A DNA stretch of 64,000 bases. Origin: Syngnathus acus (taxonomy: Eukaryota; Chordata; Actinopteri; Syngnathiformes; Syngnathidae). The stretch spans positions 13,130,604 through 13,194,603 of the forward strand of contig NC_051105.1 in the NCBI RefSeq assembly GCF_901709675.1, given 5' to 3'. Shown piece after piece: positions 1-11,018 of the stretch (the stretch's first letter is position 1; every line of letters starts with the position of its first letter). The position numbers and the translations under genes were made by a program. The notes under the pieces were generated by a model. That model was not told where the DNA came from. It worked only from the letters and a program-made list of their open reading frames with translations, and made no database searches.

Positions 1-869
1 GACTTTGTAGTTCTGTCATCGGATTTGCGGCCGGCCGCATGTTTTGGACACTCGGGTGAAGAGAGCGGCGGAGCTGTCAACTGATCACCACCTGGTGGTG
101 GGTTGGCTCCGATGGTGGGGGAAGATGCCTGTCCGACCTGGTAGACCCAAACGTACTGTCAGGGTCTGCTGGGAATGTCTGGCAGAATCCCCTGTCAGGA
201 GGAGCTTCAACTCCCACCTCCGGCAGAGCTTTTCCCACGTCCCACAGGAGGAGAGGGCTATTGAGTCCAAGTGGACCATGTTCCGTGCCTTCATTGTTGA
301 GGCAGCCGACCGGAGCTGTGGCCGTAAGGTGGTTGGTGCTTGTCGTGGCGGCAATCCCCGAACCCGCTGGTAGACACCGGCGGTAAGGGATGCCATCAAG
401 CTGAAGAAGGAGTCTTATCGAGCCGTTTTGGCCTGCGGGACTCCGGAGGCAGCTGACAGGTACCGGATTGCCAAGCGGAACGCGGCTTCAGCGGTTGCTG
501 AGGCAAAAAAAACGGGCGTGGGAGGAGTTTGGCGAGGCCATAGAGAACGACTTCCGGACGGCTTCGAGGAAATTCTGGTCCACCATCCGGCGTCTCAGGA
601 GGGGGAAGCAGTGAACCGTCAACACTGTTTATAGTGGAGATGGCGTGCTGCTGACCCCGACTCGGGACGTCGTGAGTCGGTGGGGAGAGTACTTCGAAGA
701 CCTCCTCAATTCCACCGACCCGCCTTCCATTGTGGAAGCAGGGCCTGGAGACTCTGAGGTGGACTCTCCAATCTCTGGGGTTGAAGTCACTGAAAACTCC
801 TCGGGGGCAAGGCCCCGGGGGTGGATGAGATCCGCCCAGAGTTTTTAAAGGCTCTGGATGTTGTGGGGC
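1..869 (+). mobile_element. LINE fragment (family A), endonuclease end to RT start
   Basis: This is a remnant of a non-LTR retrotransposon read on the + strand in several frames. The translation includes the end of an endonuclease domain (LSTDHHLVVGWLRWWG near 75-115), then a linker (VRVCWECLAESPVRRSFNSH), then ESYRAVLACGTPEAADRYR, SRWGEYFEDLLNSTDP, and the beginning of a reverse transcriptase (VDEIRPEFLKALDVVGLSW near 820-870). This domain order is usual for fish LINEs whose single ORF encodes an endonuclease and a reverse transcriptase. Frameshifts near 375, 520, 620 and 800 break the frame, so no protein can be made. The 5' part lies outside the window and the RT core is missing here. The clade (RTE, Rex or L2-like) was not resolved. 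Fragments of the same family occur at 870-1080, 6040-6385, 8292-8345 and 10612-10830. Confidence 0.8.
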
Positions 870-1080
870 TGTCGTGGCGGAAACCCCCGAACCAGCTGGT
901 GGACATCGGCGGTCAGGGATGCCGTCAAGCTGAAGAAGGAGTCCTATGGGCCGTTTTGGCCTGTGGGACTCCAGAGGCAGCCGAGAGGTACCGGATGGCC
1001 AAGCGGAACGCGGCTTCGGCGGTTGCTGAAGCAGAAACCCGGGCGTGGGAGGAGTTTGGCGAGGCCTTGGAGAATGAAAT
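870..1080 (+). mobile_element. LINE family A, out-of-order second partial copy
   Basis: Immediately after the RT start, the sequence jumps back to the linker already seen at about 341-540. Both copies contain the CRGGNPRT, VKLKKESY and GTPEAAERYR type peptides. The second copy stops at about 1080, where hAT transposase sequence begins. The two copies differ at many bases, so the duplication is old or joined two different family members. The join lies in a short shared sequence, TGTCGTGGC, present at 341 and 870. Confidence 0.75.
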
Positions 1081-1207
1081 TGAGCTTGAAATTAACATCA
1101 ACATACTTCTCACCACTGAGAATGGTGTGCCTGCATCCACGAGTGCCTTGCATGCTGGGAAATGGCAAAGGTTTGTCTGAGAGAGCTGGGAGCTGAGTTC
1201 TGTACAG

Positions 1208-2078
1208 CAGTGATCCCCAACCTTTTTTGCGCCACGGACCGGTTACGTGTCAGAAATATTTTCGCGGACCGGCCTTTATATAAATAAATAATAGATTTAT
1301 ATAACTAAATAATAGATTTATATAACTAAATAATACATTTATAATAAATATAGGAATACGATGAAATAAAATGATACGACTGGCATAAAAACAAGTATAA
1401 ACGACATTAAAATAAAACTCACCATTACATTGAATTAGTGGGAGCACTGAGCTTGTTTCTCAGAAACGAGCCGGTCCCATCTAGGCGTAATCGGAGACAA
1501 TGACACCCGAAGTGGTTAAGGTTTGTCTTTTAATGCAGGATGCTTGGTCTCCATGTGCCGAAGCAGTTTTGAGGGCTTCATTGCCTCGTTAGCTAGCCTG
1601 TCGCCACATATTATGCAGAGTGGGCTTGGCGCGTCATAGTCTTTTAATACATGCAGCTTTCCTTTTCTTAGAAGTCGTAGCCTCTTCTTCTTCCGTCTCC
1701 TCATTGGGCTTTTTTCCCTTTCCGAAGAAGCTTTCCAAACATCTCTGTTTCTTGCTCATTTTTGCTTGCTTCGCGGGCTCAACTGAGGTGACATGTCACG
1801 TGACCGAGACGAGCGTCTTGACCTGAACCGACGGATGTAATTGGGAGAGAATCGCCAATTTTTTTATATTTTTCAAAATAAATACTTACTCATTTTTGCT
1901 AGCTTTGCGGGCTCGACTGGGGAAACATGTCACGTGACCGGGACGAGCGTCTTGACCTGAATTAATTGATCGTCGATTAAAACTTTTTTTTTTTTTTTTT
2001 TCTGTGTGGCTTGGCGGCCCGGTACCAAGTGACCCACGGACCGGTACCGGTCCGCGGCCCGGTGGTTGGGGACCACTG
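1208..2078. mobile_element. hAT element with CTGTACAG target duplication
   Basis: The ends form an inverted repeat, CAGTGATCCCCAACC on the left and GGTTGGGGACCACTG on the right. A perfect 8-bp duplication CTGTACAG lies on both sides (1200-1207 and 2079-2086), which defines a hAT insertion. It sits inside the older hAT transposase pseudogene, whose reading frame is continuous if the element and one duplication are removed. The interior has GGACCGGT-rich ends, an AT-rich stretch near 1275-1345 and a poly-T run near 1984-2000. A second copy lies at 52210-53124. Confidence 0.92.
1516..1704 (-). pseudogene. ZBED5-like BED zinc-finger remnant inside the hAT element
   Basis: A 62-codon open frame encodes a BED-type finger: CIICGDRLANEAMKPSKLLR followed by HMETKH, that is a C-x2-C pair and an H-x4-H pair. 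This is the N-terminal DNA-binding part of the ZBED5/SCAND3-like hAT transposase family. The rest of the transposase is absent from this copy. The related copy at 52481-52765 keeps a longer N-terminus. Confidence 0.7.
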
Positions 2079-3680
2079 CTGTACAGAATGCTCTCACGTT
2101 GTCATCGGCAGCACTGACAAGTTGCCCCTGGCCTTGTAGCTTCTTGTTCAGTACATTAAGCTCATGTGTTATATCACTTAGCACAGGAACAGCCACCCCG
2201 TCCTTCTCCATGAAGCCTTTTACTTCTGCTCCCAACTCAAAATATCTCTTCAATACGTTTCCCCTGCTGAGCCAACGTACCTCAGTGAAGTAGAGCACAT
2301 CCCCATATTCTGACTCCATTTCCTCTAAAAAAGCACGGAACTTTCTATGCTTTAAGCCCCTGGATGTGATTTGGTTGATGCATTTCACAACGACAGACAT
2401 CACATTGTAGAACTTCAGGCATCTGCTGCAAAGGGCCTGCTGATGGATAATGCAGTGCAGAGCTATGGCCTCCTCCACACCCTCCTCTTCCAGTTTTTTT
2501 TAACAAGTGCTACCAGTCAATTCTTCATCCCTGTCATTGATGGAGATCCATCAGTTATTCCAACAAAGCTCTTCCATGGCAAACCGGCATTCTCAATGGC
2601 ATCACACAGCTGGTGAAATATTTCTTTAGCGGTGGTCTGGCCATGCATTGGAATTACTGTGAGCAACTCCTCCATCACTTCAAAATTGTCAGCAACACCA
2701 CGGACATATATTGCAATCTGGGCAGTGTCTGTGATGTCTGTGGTCTCATCAAGAGCCACTGAATATACACTGAAACATTTTGCTTTCTCACACAGTTAAT
2801 CATAACTGTCACCTGACAGGTCAGAAATGCGCTCTGCCACGGTGTTGGCAAAAAGGCTGATGTTGTTAAACTGACATTTCTTATCTGGACAGACAATTTG
2901 TGCAGCCTGTAATATCCACTTTTTGACAAATTCACCTTCTGTGAATGGCTTTCCTGCTTTAGCAATCATTTCACTAACGATGTAGCTTGCTTAGATTGCT
3001 GCATTATTCTCTTTGGTTGCTTTCTTAAAGAAATCTTGTTGCCTCAGTAGATGTCTTTTGAGACTGGCAACCTGGTTGGCTCTCTCATCTCCCTGGTATT
3101 TTTCGTACTCCTCGGCATGTCTAGTTGTATAATGACGTTTCAAATTGTATTCCTTGTGCACTGCAACTTTTTCAGTGCAAATAAGACGTCGGGGTGCCCC
3201 TGTGCTCAACAAAGAAATATTGCACTCCCCACTTTTCCTGAAATTGTCTGTGCTCATCACCGACCTTTCTCTTCACTGCAGGCTTTGAAAGAGAAATCTT
3301 TGGGGCTCTGTAATATGTGATTCCACTTGGAGTAGGTCTCGGGTTTAACTTTAACTTTCAGTTGCGTGGGGCTGTGGCGCATGCGCACTTTCGCTCTCCG
3401 ATCGCCCTCCGAGCGCCCTCCGAGCGCCATCCGAGCGGTTTCATGGCTTCTCCTCCGCCCAGCTGACTGGAGGAATGAATTAATAAGTGAGCGAAGCACT
3501 GGACAACTCGGCTGATGTCCCGCCCTCCAGAACCATATACCTCACCGTGATTGGTTCCTTCAGCTCCGCACACGTGTCATTCATATCAATCTTGCAGGCC
3601 GCACAAACATTAATCTTTCATATTATGACAGGGGCCCGGGGGCCGCAGTTCGCCCGCGGGCCGCGAGTCTGAGACCCCTG

Positions 3681-4860
3681 TCGTGCACAAACTGATCTTT
3701 TCCCTGTAGCTTCACGTTCATCTCATTCATGTGGGAAAATAGCAAACAAAGTCACAAAGCCAGTTCTTGTCACTCAATTCGTTGGATTTCCCCACTAACT
3801 TCAAAAACATGCAAATCTCTTCTTTGAGCTCCCACACTTTTTGAAAAACTTTTCCCAACTTAACCAGTGGACACGAGAGTGGTAAAGCAAATCTTGGTGA
3901 TCTGCATCGGTATCCTCCAGGAATGCAATGAACTGGCGGTGCTGTAGTCCCCTTGCTCGTATAAAGTTCACAAGTTTTACCACTGGAATCACTACGTGAT
4001 TATGTTGCAGCACAGACTTACACAGAGATTTATGATGAATAATGGAGTGAAGGAAAACAGGTCAGGGTTTCTCTTTCACTTTAACCTGGATTCTTTTCAG
4101 CAGCCCGTCCAGTTAAATTTGGCGATCCTTCTGTGGTGATATTGACAAGTTTACTCCAAGGTTGCTTCATTCTCTCGATGGCAGTCGACACCCTGTCATA
4201 CAAGTCCTCTCACTGCATTTTTCCTTTTTGGGACTCCATGGTTAAAAACTCTTCCTTTATCTCAAAACTTTTGTTAATACGCCATATAAAAACTAGGAGG
4301 TGGGCAGTGTCTTATTTCATTACTTTCATCCAGTGCTAATGAATATAATGTAAAGGACTCTTACTTTTTGTTTAACTCACCGGCAATATTTTCATCAATC
4401 GGTTCCACCCGGCGAGTCACTGTCCTTCATGATAAACAGATCTTTTCAAACTTGCCTTTTTCTCTAAACATAAGAGACTTGCTGTCTCCGTCATGCAGTC
4501 TTTCAAAAATTCACCTTCTGAGAAAGTCTTTGCCAATTTGAATGCCAGCAAAAAACTTGCCTTGGTACAGGAAAATTTAATTAATGTTTGTAAGTTGATG
4601 TTGTTGAGTGTGTAAATTCACTCGCAACTTCTCTGCGTGACCTCTTGCTCGTGTGCCGGCTAGCATAGATTGCATGCTACATTGCAAAGTGACAGTTGAT
4701 GTAAAAACCACAACAGTTTCCTGGAATATCAGACATGCCGCTGGTGTTCCGACATTGGTGAAAACATATTTTGTTGTCCACTTTCTTAAAGACTCGACAC
4801 TCACTGTCCACATTTCTTCGGTCCGCTCATTTTCACAGAAGGGCTCAGACGTGCAATGTT
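3681..4860 (-). pseudogene. GTF2IRD2-like hAT transposase pseudogene 2
   Basis: This is a second, more decayed copy of the GTF2IRD2-type hAT transposase on the minus strand. The amino end lies near 4650-4860, where KWTTKYVFTNVGTPAACLIF and QETVVVF mark the BED-finger region; the second half of the finger is degraded. The carboxy half is at 3690-4013, with IRARGLQHRQFIAFLEDTDA and a LLYHSRVHWLSW motif that matches LYFTEVRWLSR of pseudogene 1. Stops and frameshifts interrupt it throughout. It abuts the right terminus of pseudogene 1's element at 3680, so element 1 probably inserted into element 2. Confidence 0.65.
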
Positions 4861-5754
4861 AAAATGGCAAAGAAGAGAGTAATGCTGCTTTGCCAAACCA
4901 ATGTTGTGTTGTGTTGTACAACGCACATACCAGCGGTCACGGGCAGGAATGGAGCAGGGCAACCAAATGCAGCTTGGACCAGGGTTTATTGAGGGAAAAG
5001 GGTGTTGGAGAAGAGGATGAGGGGAACAAACAAGCTGGAATTGGCAAACTAACATAATTTACGGAGGCAGATTGACAGGGGGAACCGACAGATGCACAAA
5101 CTCGCAGAGGAACAGACAGACGAACAGAAACAAACTCACAGAACAAAACTTACAGAGTAACAGACACTAACAGACACAGAGCTGAAAGGAAACTGACACA
5201 GAACAACGCGACCAAGGAGTGACACGCAGACGGGATTTAAATACACAACATGTAACGAGAGGCAGGTCATGGTGATTACACTGATTTAGGTAGTCACAGG
5301 AGGGGAGGGGCGATTGCAAAGAGACGCAAACGAAAACCATGACAACATCGACGCATAAGGGAACGAACGGAGACGAGTTGTGACACCAGAACTATTTACA
5401 CACGGGGGGCAATAGTGGATAGTAGGGCGTGCCTTTGGCGTGATCTCTGACATGAAACCTTCACAGTCTAACATCCGCAAGCTGGCCTCAGTTACTTCCG
5501 CCTTTCCTCTATACAAAGAGCGTGCCGCCTAGAAATGCTCCAATTCACACAACCGCGTCCACAGGCTTTGGTCACACGTTAGGGCACACCGCACAATAAG
5601 GCCATGTTGGAGAAAATTCCCGACTTTTAGGTGCACCTTACCTATATGGTTGTGAAAATACGATAGTTTAAACAACTTTGGCAGGCCTGATTTTACAAAG
5701 CCAAACGGGCTGTACATGGCCCGCGGGCCATAATTTGCCTATACCTGGTCTAAC
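4861..5754. mobile_element. hAT element interior and right end, possible antisense LTR
   Basis: The stretch ends with GGCCCGCGGGCCATAATTTG followed by CCTATACCTG (to about 5750). This is the inverted form of the GGCCCGCGGGCC terminus shared by many hAT elements in this window. It is the likely right end of the element carrying pseudogene 2. Between about 4915 and 5520 the sequence looks like an inserted gypsy-type LTR in reverse, with GGGATTTAAATAC near 5233 as an antisense TATA-like box. That part is a resemblance only. No protein was recognised. Confidence 0.4.
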
Positions 5755-6039
5755 CCCACCTCCAAGGTCCCTACTCTTATACTACTCTCGGCTGCCCTCC
5801 TGCAAGGCGACGACTCTGCCTAGCCTGTGTGATAATGTGTGACCTTGCAATCTTAACTGAGATTAACTAATATGTACTATGTGCAAAGAGTGTCATAGAG
5901 AAGGGAAATCTAGTGAAAGCAAGAGAAAGGTCACAGCATGATAACGGCATAGCTCAAGCTACGTAGCGTGCCAAAGAGGCATATTCTAACAATCTCACGC
6001 TCCATCCTGCCCTTACTTGGAACAAGACCCCAAAATACT
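5755..6039. other. No recognised feature
   Basis: I see no coding signal, element terminus or tandem repeat in this stretch. It separates the hAT right end from an antisense LINE fragment. Confidence 0.5.
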
Positions 6040-6385
6040 AAAACTCCTTGATTTGGCGCAGGATCTCCCCGACCCAGAGACGCCATTCCATCCTTTTACG
6101 ACTGAGGACCATGGTCTCAGATTTGGAGGTGCTGCTTTTCATTCCGACCACTTCACACTCGGCTGCTAACAGCTCCAGTGAGGGTTGGAAATAATGGCTT
6201 GACGAAGCCTTGGCTGTGCTTCGATTTCTGTCCATAAATGTTATGAACAGGGACTATGACAAAGGCAGCCTTGCAAAGTCCAACCCATATTGCTCCTCTT
6301 GAATCTGAGATTTGGCCTACTGACGGACCCTCCCCCTTCTTAAAAAGGGAGACCACCATCCCGGTCCACCCCGTGATGTCCATGC
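6040..6385 (-). mobile_element. LINE family A fragment, RT middle region
   Basis: Minus-strand peptides GWTGMVVSLFKKGEG (about 6330-6375) and LAAECEVVGMKSSTSKSETM with MVLSRKRMEWRLWVGEIL (about 6050-6180) match reverse transcriptase blocks around the catalytic centre of LINE family A. The catalytic motif itself has been lost between them. This fragment continues the short family A piece at 8292-8345 across the inserted L2 element. Confidence 0.65.
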
Positions 6386-8291
6386 GATGTTCAAAGTCAA
6401 AGTCAACGTCTGCTTTATTGTCAATTTATTCACATGTCAAGACACACAAAGAGATTGAAATTACGTTTCCCACTATCCCACGGTGACAAGACATAGTACA
6501 CAATATACCTACAAGTAAACAGCACAAAAAGTAAAAACAAGAAGGCACAAACAATGAATAAATAAGAGCGATGCATAAATAATAAATAAATAAATAACAT
6601 AATAAATAAGAGGAGCAAATATGGAGCAAGTGTGCATACAGCAGACAGTCAGAATATAGCGCAAAAGTACAGGACGTTATGCAGCCGAGGGTGGAGAGAG
6701 TTCAGGATCCTAACAGCCTGGAGTATGAAGCTGTTGGTGAGTCTGGTGGTGCGGGAGCGCAGGCTCCTGTACCTCTTCCCAGAGGGCAGAAGATCAAACA
6801 AAGAGTGAGCGGGGTGACTCACATCACACACAATCGTGGTCGCCTTGCGGGTGAGATGGGAGGTGTAAATGTCCTTCAGGGAGGGGAGTGAAGCACCAAT
6901 AATCTTACCAGCTGTGTTCACTATGCGCTGCAGGGCCTTCATGTTGTATTCAGTGCAGCTACCACCCCACACAGCGATACAACTGGAGAGGACGCTCTCA
7001 ATGGTGCCACGGTAAAATGTGGTCATGATGGCCGGAGGAGCACTTGCTCGCCTGAGTTTCCGCAGGAAGTACAGGAGGCGCTGAGCTTTCTTCGCCAGTG
7101 ATGCAGTGTTGGTGGCCCAGGAGAGGTCCTCACTGATATGCACCCCCAGGAATCTGTTGCTGCTCACTCTCTCCACCACAGCACCGTTGATGGTCAGTGG
7201 CAGGTGTTGGGTGTGACCCTTCCGGAAGACAACAACAATCTCCTTGGTCTTGTTGACGTTCAGCAGGAGGTTGTTTTCCCTGCACCATATGCCCAGAAGG
7301 TCGACCTCCGACCTGTATTGAGTCTCGTCGCCCTCGGTGATGAGACCTACCAGAGTCGTGTCGTCGGCATATTTCAGCACGCGGTTGCTGCTGTAAGTTG
7401 CAGTGCAGTCATGCGTCAGCAGGGTGAAGAGCAGCGGACTGGGTGCCCCCGTGCTCAGCGTGATGCTGGCGAAGATATTATCGCCAACATGTACTACCTG
7501 AGGCCTCTGACAGAGGAAGTCCAGTAGCCAGTTGCAGAGGTAGGTACTGAGGCCCAGCTTGTCGAGTTTGCAGATGAGTCGCTGTGGTACAATGGTGTTG
7601 AATGCAGAGCTTAAGTCCACAAACAGCAATCTCACATACGAGTCCCTTCTCTCCAGGTGGGTGAGGGCTGAGTGGAGGGCAGAGCAGATGGCATCCTCAG
7701 AGGACCGTTTGGCTCGGTACGCAAACTGGAAGGGTTCTATGGTGGGGGGGAGAATGGATCTGATGTGCTCCATGACAAGCCGCTCAAAGCACTTCGTGAT
7801 GATGGGTGTCAGTGCCACGGGGCGGTAGTCATTGAAGCAGGATGGAGCAGGTTTCTTCGGCACAGGTACGATGGTGGCAGCCTTGAAACATGATGGGACG
7901 ATGGCCTGCTGCAGGGAAATGTTAAATATGTCCGTGAAGACACCCATCAGCTCCTCAGCGCAGTCCTTCAGCGCTCGACCTGGGATGTCGTCTGGGCCCG
8001 CCGCCTTACGGGTGTTGATAGCGGCAAGCGTCCTCCTCACGCTATCGGCAGAGAGGCACAGGGGCTGCTCGTGTGGAGGGGGAGGGGTCTTCAGCGGGCA
8101 AGTGCTGTTCTGAGCATCGAAACGAGCAAAGAAGCGGTTCAGATCGTTGAGCAGAGGGATGTTGCCCTCACAGTTCTGCGGTGCGGGCTTGTAGTCCGTG
8201 ATGGTCTGAATGCCTTGCCATAGGCTCCGTGCGTCCCTGCTGTCTTTGAAGTGGGCGGTAATCTTGCGAGAGAATGCCTTTTTCGCTTCCT
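6386..8291 (-). mobile_element. 5'-truncated L2-type LINE inserted in family A LINE
   Basis: This is a minus-strand L2-clade retrotransposon with an open frame reaching from about 8291 to the stop at 6649. It encodes the end of the linker (FFARFDAQ), RT blocks RRTLAAINTRKAAGPDDIPG, NDYRPVALTPIITKCFERL, LFVDLSSAFNTI (motif A) and KYADDTTLVGLI (motif C, with the YADD catalytic pair, near 7345-7380). The C-terminal domain ends ...SLFDLLPSGKRYRSL. In motif B, STGAPSPLLFTLL lacks about five residues compared with STGSPQGCVLSPLLYTLY in the other L2 copy. The RT is therefore probably inactive despite the long open frame. The endonuclease part is missing by 5' truncation. The 3' end lies near 6388 in a TTTGAC-like tail. 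Family A sequence flanks both ends. Confidence 0.85.
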
Positions 8292-8345
8292 TGTTGTCGA
8301 GGCGTCTCAACCAGAACAGCCCCGCAACATCCAGAGCCTTTAAAG
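8292..8345 (-). mobile_element. LINE family A, short RT-start fragment
   Basis: The minus strand reads LKALDVAGLFWLRRL, the same RT start as FLKALDVVGLSW at about 846-880. In frame it leads straight into the inserted L2 sequence, giving a chimeric ORF of 569 codons. The rest of the host LINE resumes at 6385. Confidence 0.6.
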
Positions 8346-8755
8346 CAGTGGTGTCCAAACTACAGCCAGCGGGCCAATTGCGGCCTGGCTGTCTGCTTGC
8401 CTGCTACAGCACCAACACTGCTATCTAGCCTTTCCTATAAAAATCTGTGGTCTGCCAAAGATAGGGATTTCATGGCTCTGCCTGGCGTGTGTAATCCTTA
8501 CACTCGTACTGAATGTGAATGATGTGATGTTAAAAAAAGTTTGTTTCTTCATTCAAGAGTTGGCAAAAGAAACTAAAGTGAGTCACTGATCTTTGTAAAA
8601 TAATTTTTACAACACTTAAAATAGAAATAGAATTGATTCCAAACAAATCGTGTAAAAAAGTACCACCTGCTGGTCTTTTTGTGTCACGGCGGTGAACCCT
8701 GAAGTTCCCGTAACTTAAATGGACATGAATATTAAATTAGCCAGCTCATGAGGTG

Positions 8756-9236
8756 TACCGTATTTTTCGGACTAAAAGTCGCTCCGGAATATAGGTCACA
8801 TTAGCCATAAAATGCACAATAATGTGAAAAAAAACATATATAAGTCGCTCCGGAGTATAAGTCGCATTTTGGGGGAAATTTATTCGACAAAATCCAACAC
8901 CAAGAACAGACATGAACGAGCAACAACAGGCTAAACGATAGGTATGCTAACGTGACATAAACACAAACGAAGAGCTGAGAATGGGCCTGACGAAACATTC
9001 AGAGTTATTCAAATAACTATTACATAAATAACACATTTATAAAACCATCTGTGTCACTCCAATTCATTAAATCCATTGATCGTCCTTTATGCCAACAATG
9101 CCGGCCGGGTTGCGCGCTGCTGACGGCAGTTGCACTTCAAAATATTCCACAGGTCCATATAACAATATATTAATTATATATCAAATAACTATTATATAAA
9201 CAATAATATTATCAAGCCATCTGTGTCACTCCAAAT
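8756..9236. mobile_element. TA-flanked element family D, left part
   Basis: It starts with TACCGTATTTTTCGGACTAA and AAGTCGCTCCGGA, the terminus also seen at 41655 and 43471. It runs through the shared interior block around ACCATCTGTGTCACTCCAA. The right end is missing because a hAT element abuts at 9237. No coding sequence was recognised in this family. Confidence 0.7.
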
Positions 9237-10335
9237 CAGTCACCAAACTACGGCCCGCGGGCCGGATACGGCCCACGGGACCGTTTAATCCGGCCCGCCA
9301 ACCCTGAACAAATTGTATTATTAAACTTTTTTTTTTGGTCATTTTGCCTGCAATGACTGCGTTTCCCCAGTAGGTGGGGAAGCGCTCGCCTGCGCATTTA
9401 CTACCGGAAGCCGTGTCAGAAAGCTCGGTGCACACTCACAAGTGCGTGTACGTACTCAGTAGTACGGACATGGCGCACTCGCGCTCTATTTGTATCAGTC
9501 CCGAATTTAGAGCGTAGGCTGTGACGACAGCATTCTTGTAATTCGCGCGCTGAGCTTTCAGATGCAGTTTTGCGCTAAAGCCGCCCACAAACCTTCCCCT
9601 GGAATCCTTCCATTAAAATGAGTCGCCCAAGGAAAAGCAAGGTGGACACAGTGCCGAGCGTTTAAAAGAGAGTGGCCAATTTGGCTCGACGTACGCGACG
9701 TGACGTTCAGCCACATGAACGTCAACATCAACCCGTCACAGATCAAGGTAAACGGACCAACACCTCGGATCTCGCCTAAGAATTGCCACAACAAATTTTA
9801 CTCCAGACTATGACGCACTAGCAAACTTTAACAAAAAAGACAGCGGTGTCTACAAGCCTACTGGAATCTACAAAAGGATTATAAGGAAGGAACACAAGAA
9901 CTTTAAGAGACTGCTCATATGTGTCAGAGAGATTCTGCTCTGACAACTGAGCTGAACTTTTATCTGTTAAGATTGTGCATGGCACAACAGAAAGTTAATG
10001 TTCCATGGCTTTTTTTTCTATGAGGAACCCAGAGAGAGTTATTTAGTTATTATTTATTTCCTGTTTTTTCTGTGAAGAACTCAGAGAGGGTTATTTAGTT
10101 ATTATTTATTTCATTAATAGTGTTATTATTTGTTTCCTGACTTTTTTTCTGTAAAGAACCTGGAAAGGGTTATTAAATAACCGTTATTTGGTTATGTGTG
10201 GCTTTCTGGAAAACAATATATTTTTTAAGCTCCCCTACGATCGTCACACTTTTTCTGTTACAAACTGACACCGGCCCCCCATCAGAGAAGGGAAAAGTTA
10301 TGTGGCCCTCACAGGAAAAAGTTTGGGGACCCCTG
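9237..10335 (+). mobile_element. hAT element with GTF2IRD2-like transposase start
   Basis: The left end CAGTCACCAAACTACGGCC and the right end AGTTTGGGGACCCCTG are typical hAT termini. Near 9618 the + strand encodes MSRPRKSKVDTECRAFKREW, the start of the GTF2IRD2-like transposase, followed by FSHMNVNINPSQIK. The protein then breaks up through stops and deletions. A reverse-oriented relative is found at 18304-19331. No target duplication was found, so one flank may have been deleted. Confidence 0.65.
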
Positions 10336-10611
10336 ATATACAGTAAAAGCTACAAAACAAACTGACAAATAACTCGTTTTCAAATTAGACGAGTAAAAAC
10401 TGGTCAAATATTAAAAAAAAAAAAAAAGATATTATTAAAAGTGAAGACAATTTGCAATTCTAGTAATGACACGAATTTGATGCACAATTTGTCTTCGCAG
10501 GCCACATAAAATGATGTGGCGGGCCGTATCTGGCCTCCGGGCCTTGAGTTTGACACCAGTGCGGTAGAGACTCAGAGTGCCTCCTCTGCTCCTCCGCATT
10601 GAGAGCAGCCA

Positions 10612-10830
10612 AATGAGGTGGCTTGGGAGTCTGATAAGGATTCATCCTTGACGCATCCCTGAGGAGATGTTACGGGCATGTTCCACTGGCAGGACACCCC
10701 AGGAACGACCCAGGACATGCTGAAGTGTCTATGTCTCGAAGCCGGACTGGAAACATCTCGGGATCCCTACAGGAGAGCTGGAAGAAGTGGCTAGGGAAAG
10801 GGAAGTTTAGGGATGTATATGAAAGACCAA
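10612..10830 (+). mobile_element. LINE family A, 3' coding end
   Basis: The + strand reads EMLRACSTGRTPQERPRTC, stop, SVYVSKPDWKHLGIPTGELE and EVAREREV, then stop. This is the last part of the RT-bearing ORF in LINE family A, with one internal stop. Both sides are unrelated sequence, so this is an isolated 3' fragment. Confidence 0.65.
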
Positions 10831-11018
10831 ATTCCTTCCTACAAGTGCACTGGGCATTGGTAGGACATCTTGACGGGTAGGAAGACATTTTAGAACACCT
10901 GTACGCTAGAGGCTAAAACCGAGAAGTACCATTTCTCTGTACGCCTGCGTACCGGCCCACTTAAAGCACTCGTATCTTGAAGCAGTTATTGAGGTGCCGC
11001 TAAGGAGTTCCTAAGTTA

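Larger units (their letters stand above)
1081..3680 (-). pseudogene. GTF2IRD2-like hAT transposase pseudogene 1
   Basis: Read on the minus strand this is a decayed hAT transposase of the kind annotated in vertebrates as GTF2IRD2-like or ZBED-like. In protein order one sees a BED-type zinc-finger region with KEYNLKRHYTTRHAEEY (about 3110-3150) and a middle region with MALDETTDITDTAQIAIYV (about 2700-2760), whose acidic residues fit an RNase-H-fold transposase. Further on are CDAIENAGLPWKSFVGITDG, then YGDVLYFTEVRWLSRGNVLK, then LVSAADDNVRAFC. After the inserted element at 1208-2078 the frame resumes as LCHFPACKALVDAGTPFS (about 1100-1180). Stops and frameshifts near 2500, 2800 and 2990 make it non-functional. 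The right terminus ends with ...GAGACCCCTG at 3680, a typical hAT end. The left terminus was not found. Confidence 0.75.
8346..10560. mobile_element. hAT-like element with nested insertions
   Basis: The left end CAGTGGTGTCCAAACTACAG (from about 8347) and the right end GGCCTTGAGTTTGACACCAGTG (to about 10560) form an imperfect inverted repeat of the hAT type. No matching 8-bp flanking duplication could be read. Two younger pieces interrupt the interior: a TA-flanked element from 8756 and a hAT element from 9237. Part of the interior (the CACCTGCTGGTC segment near 8665) recurs in reverse at about 21950-22010, so a second, partial copy exists at 21780-22210. Confidence 0.5.
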
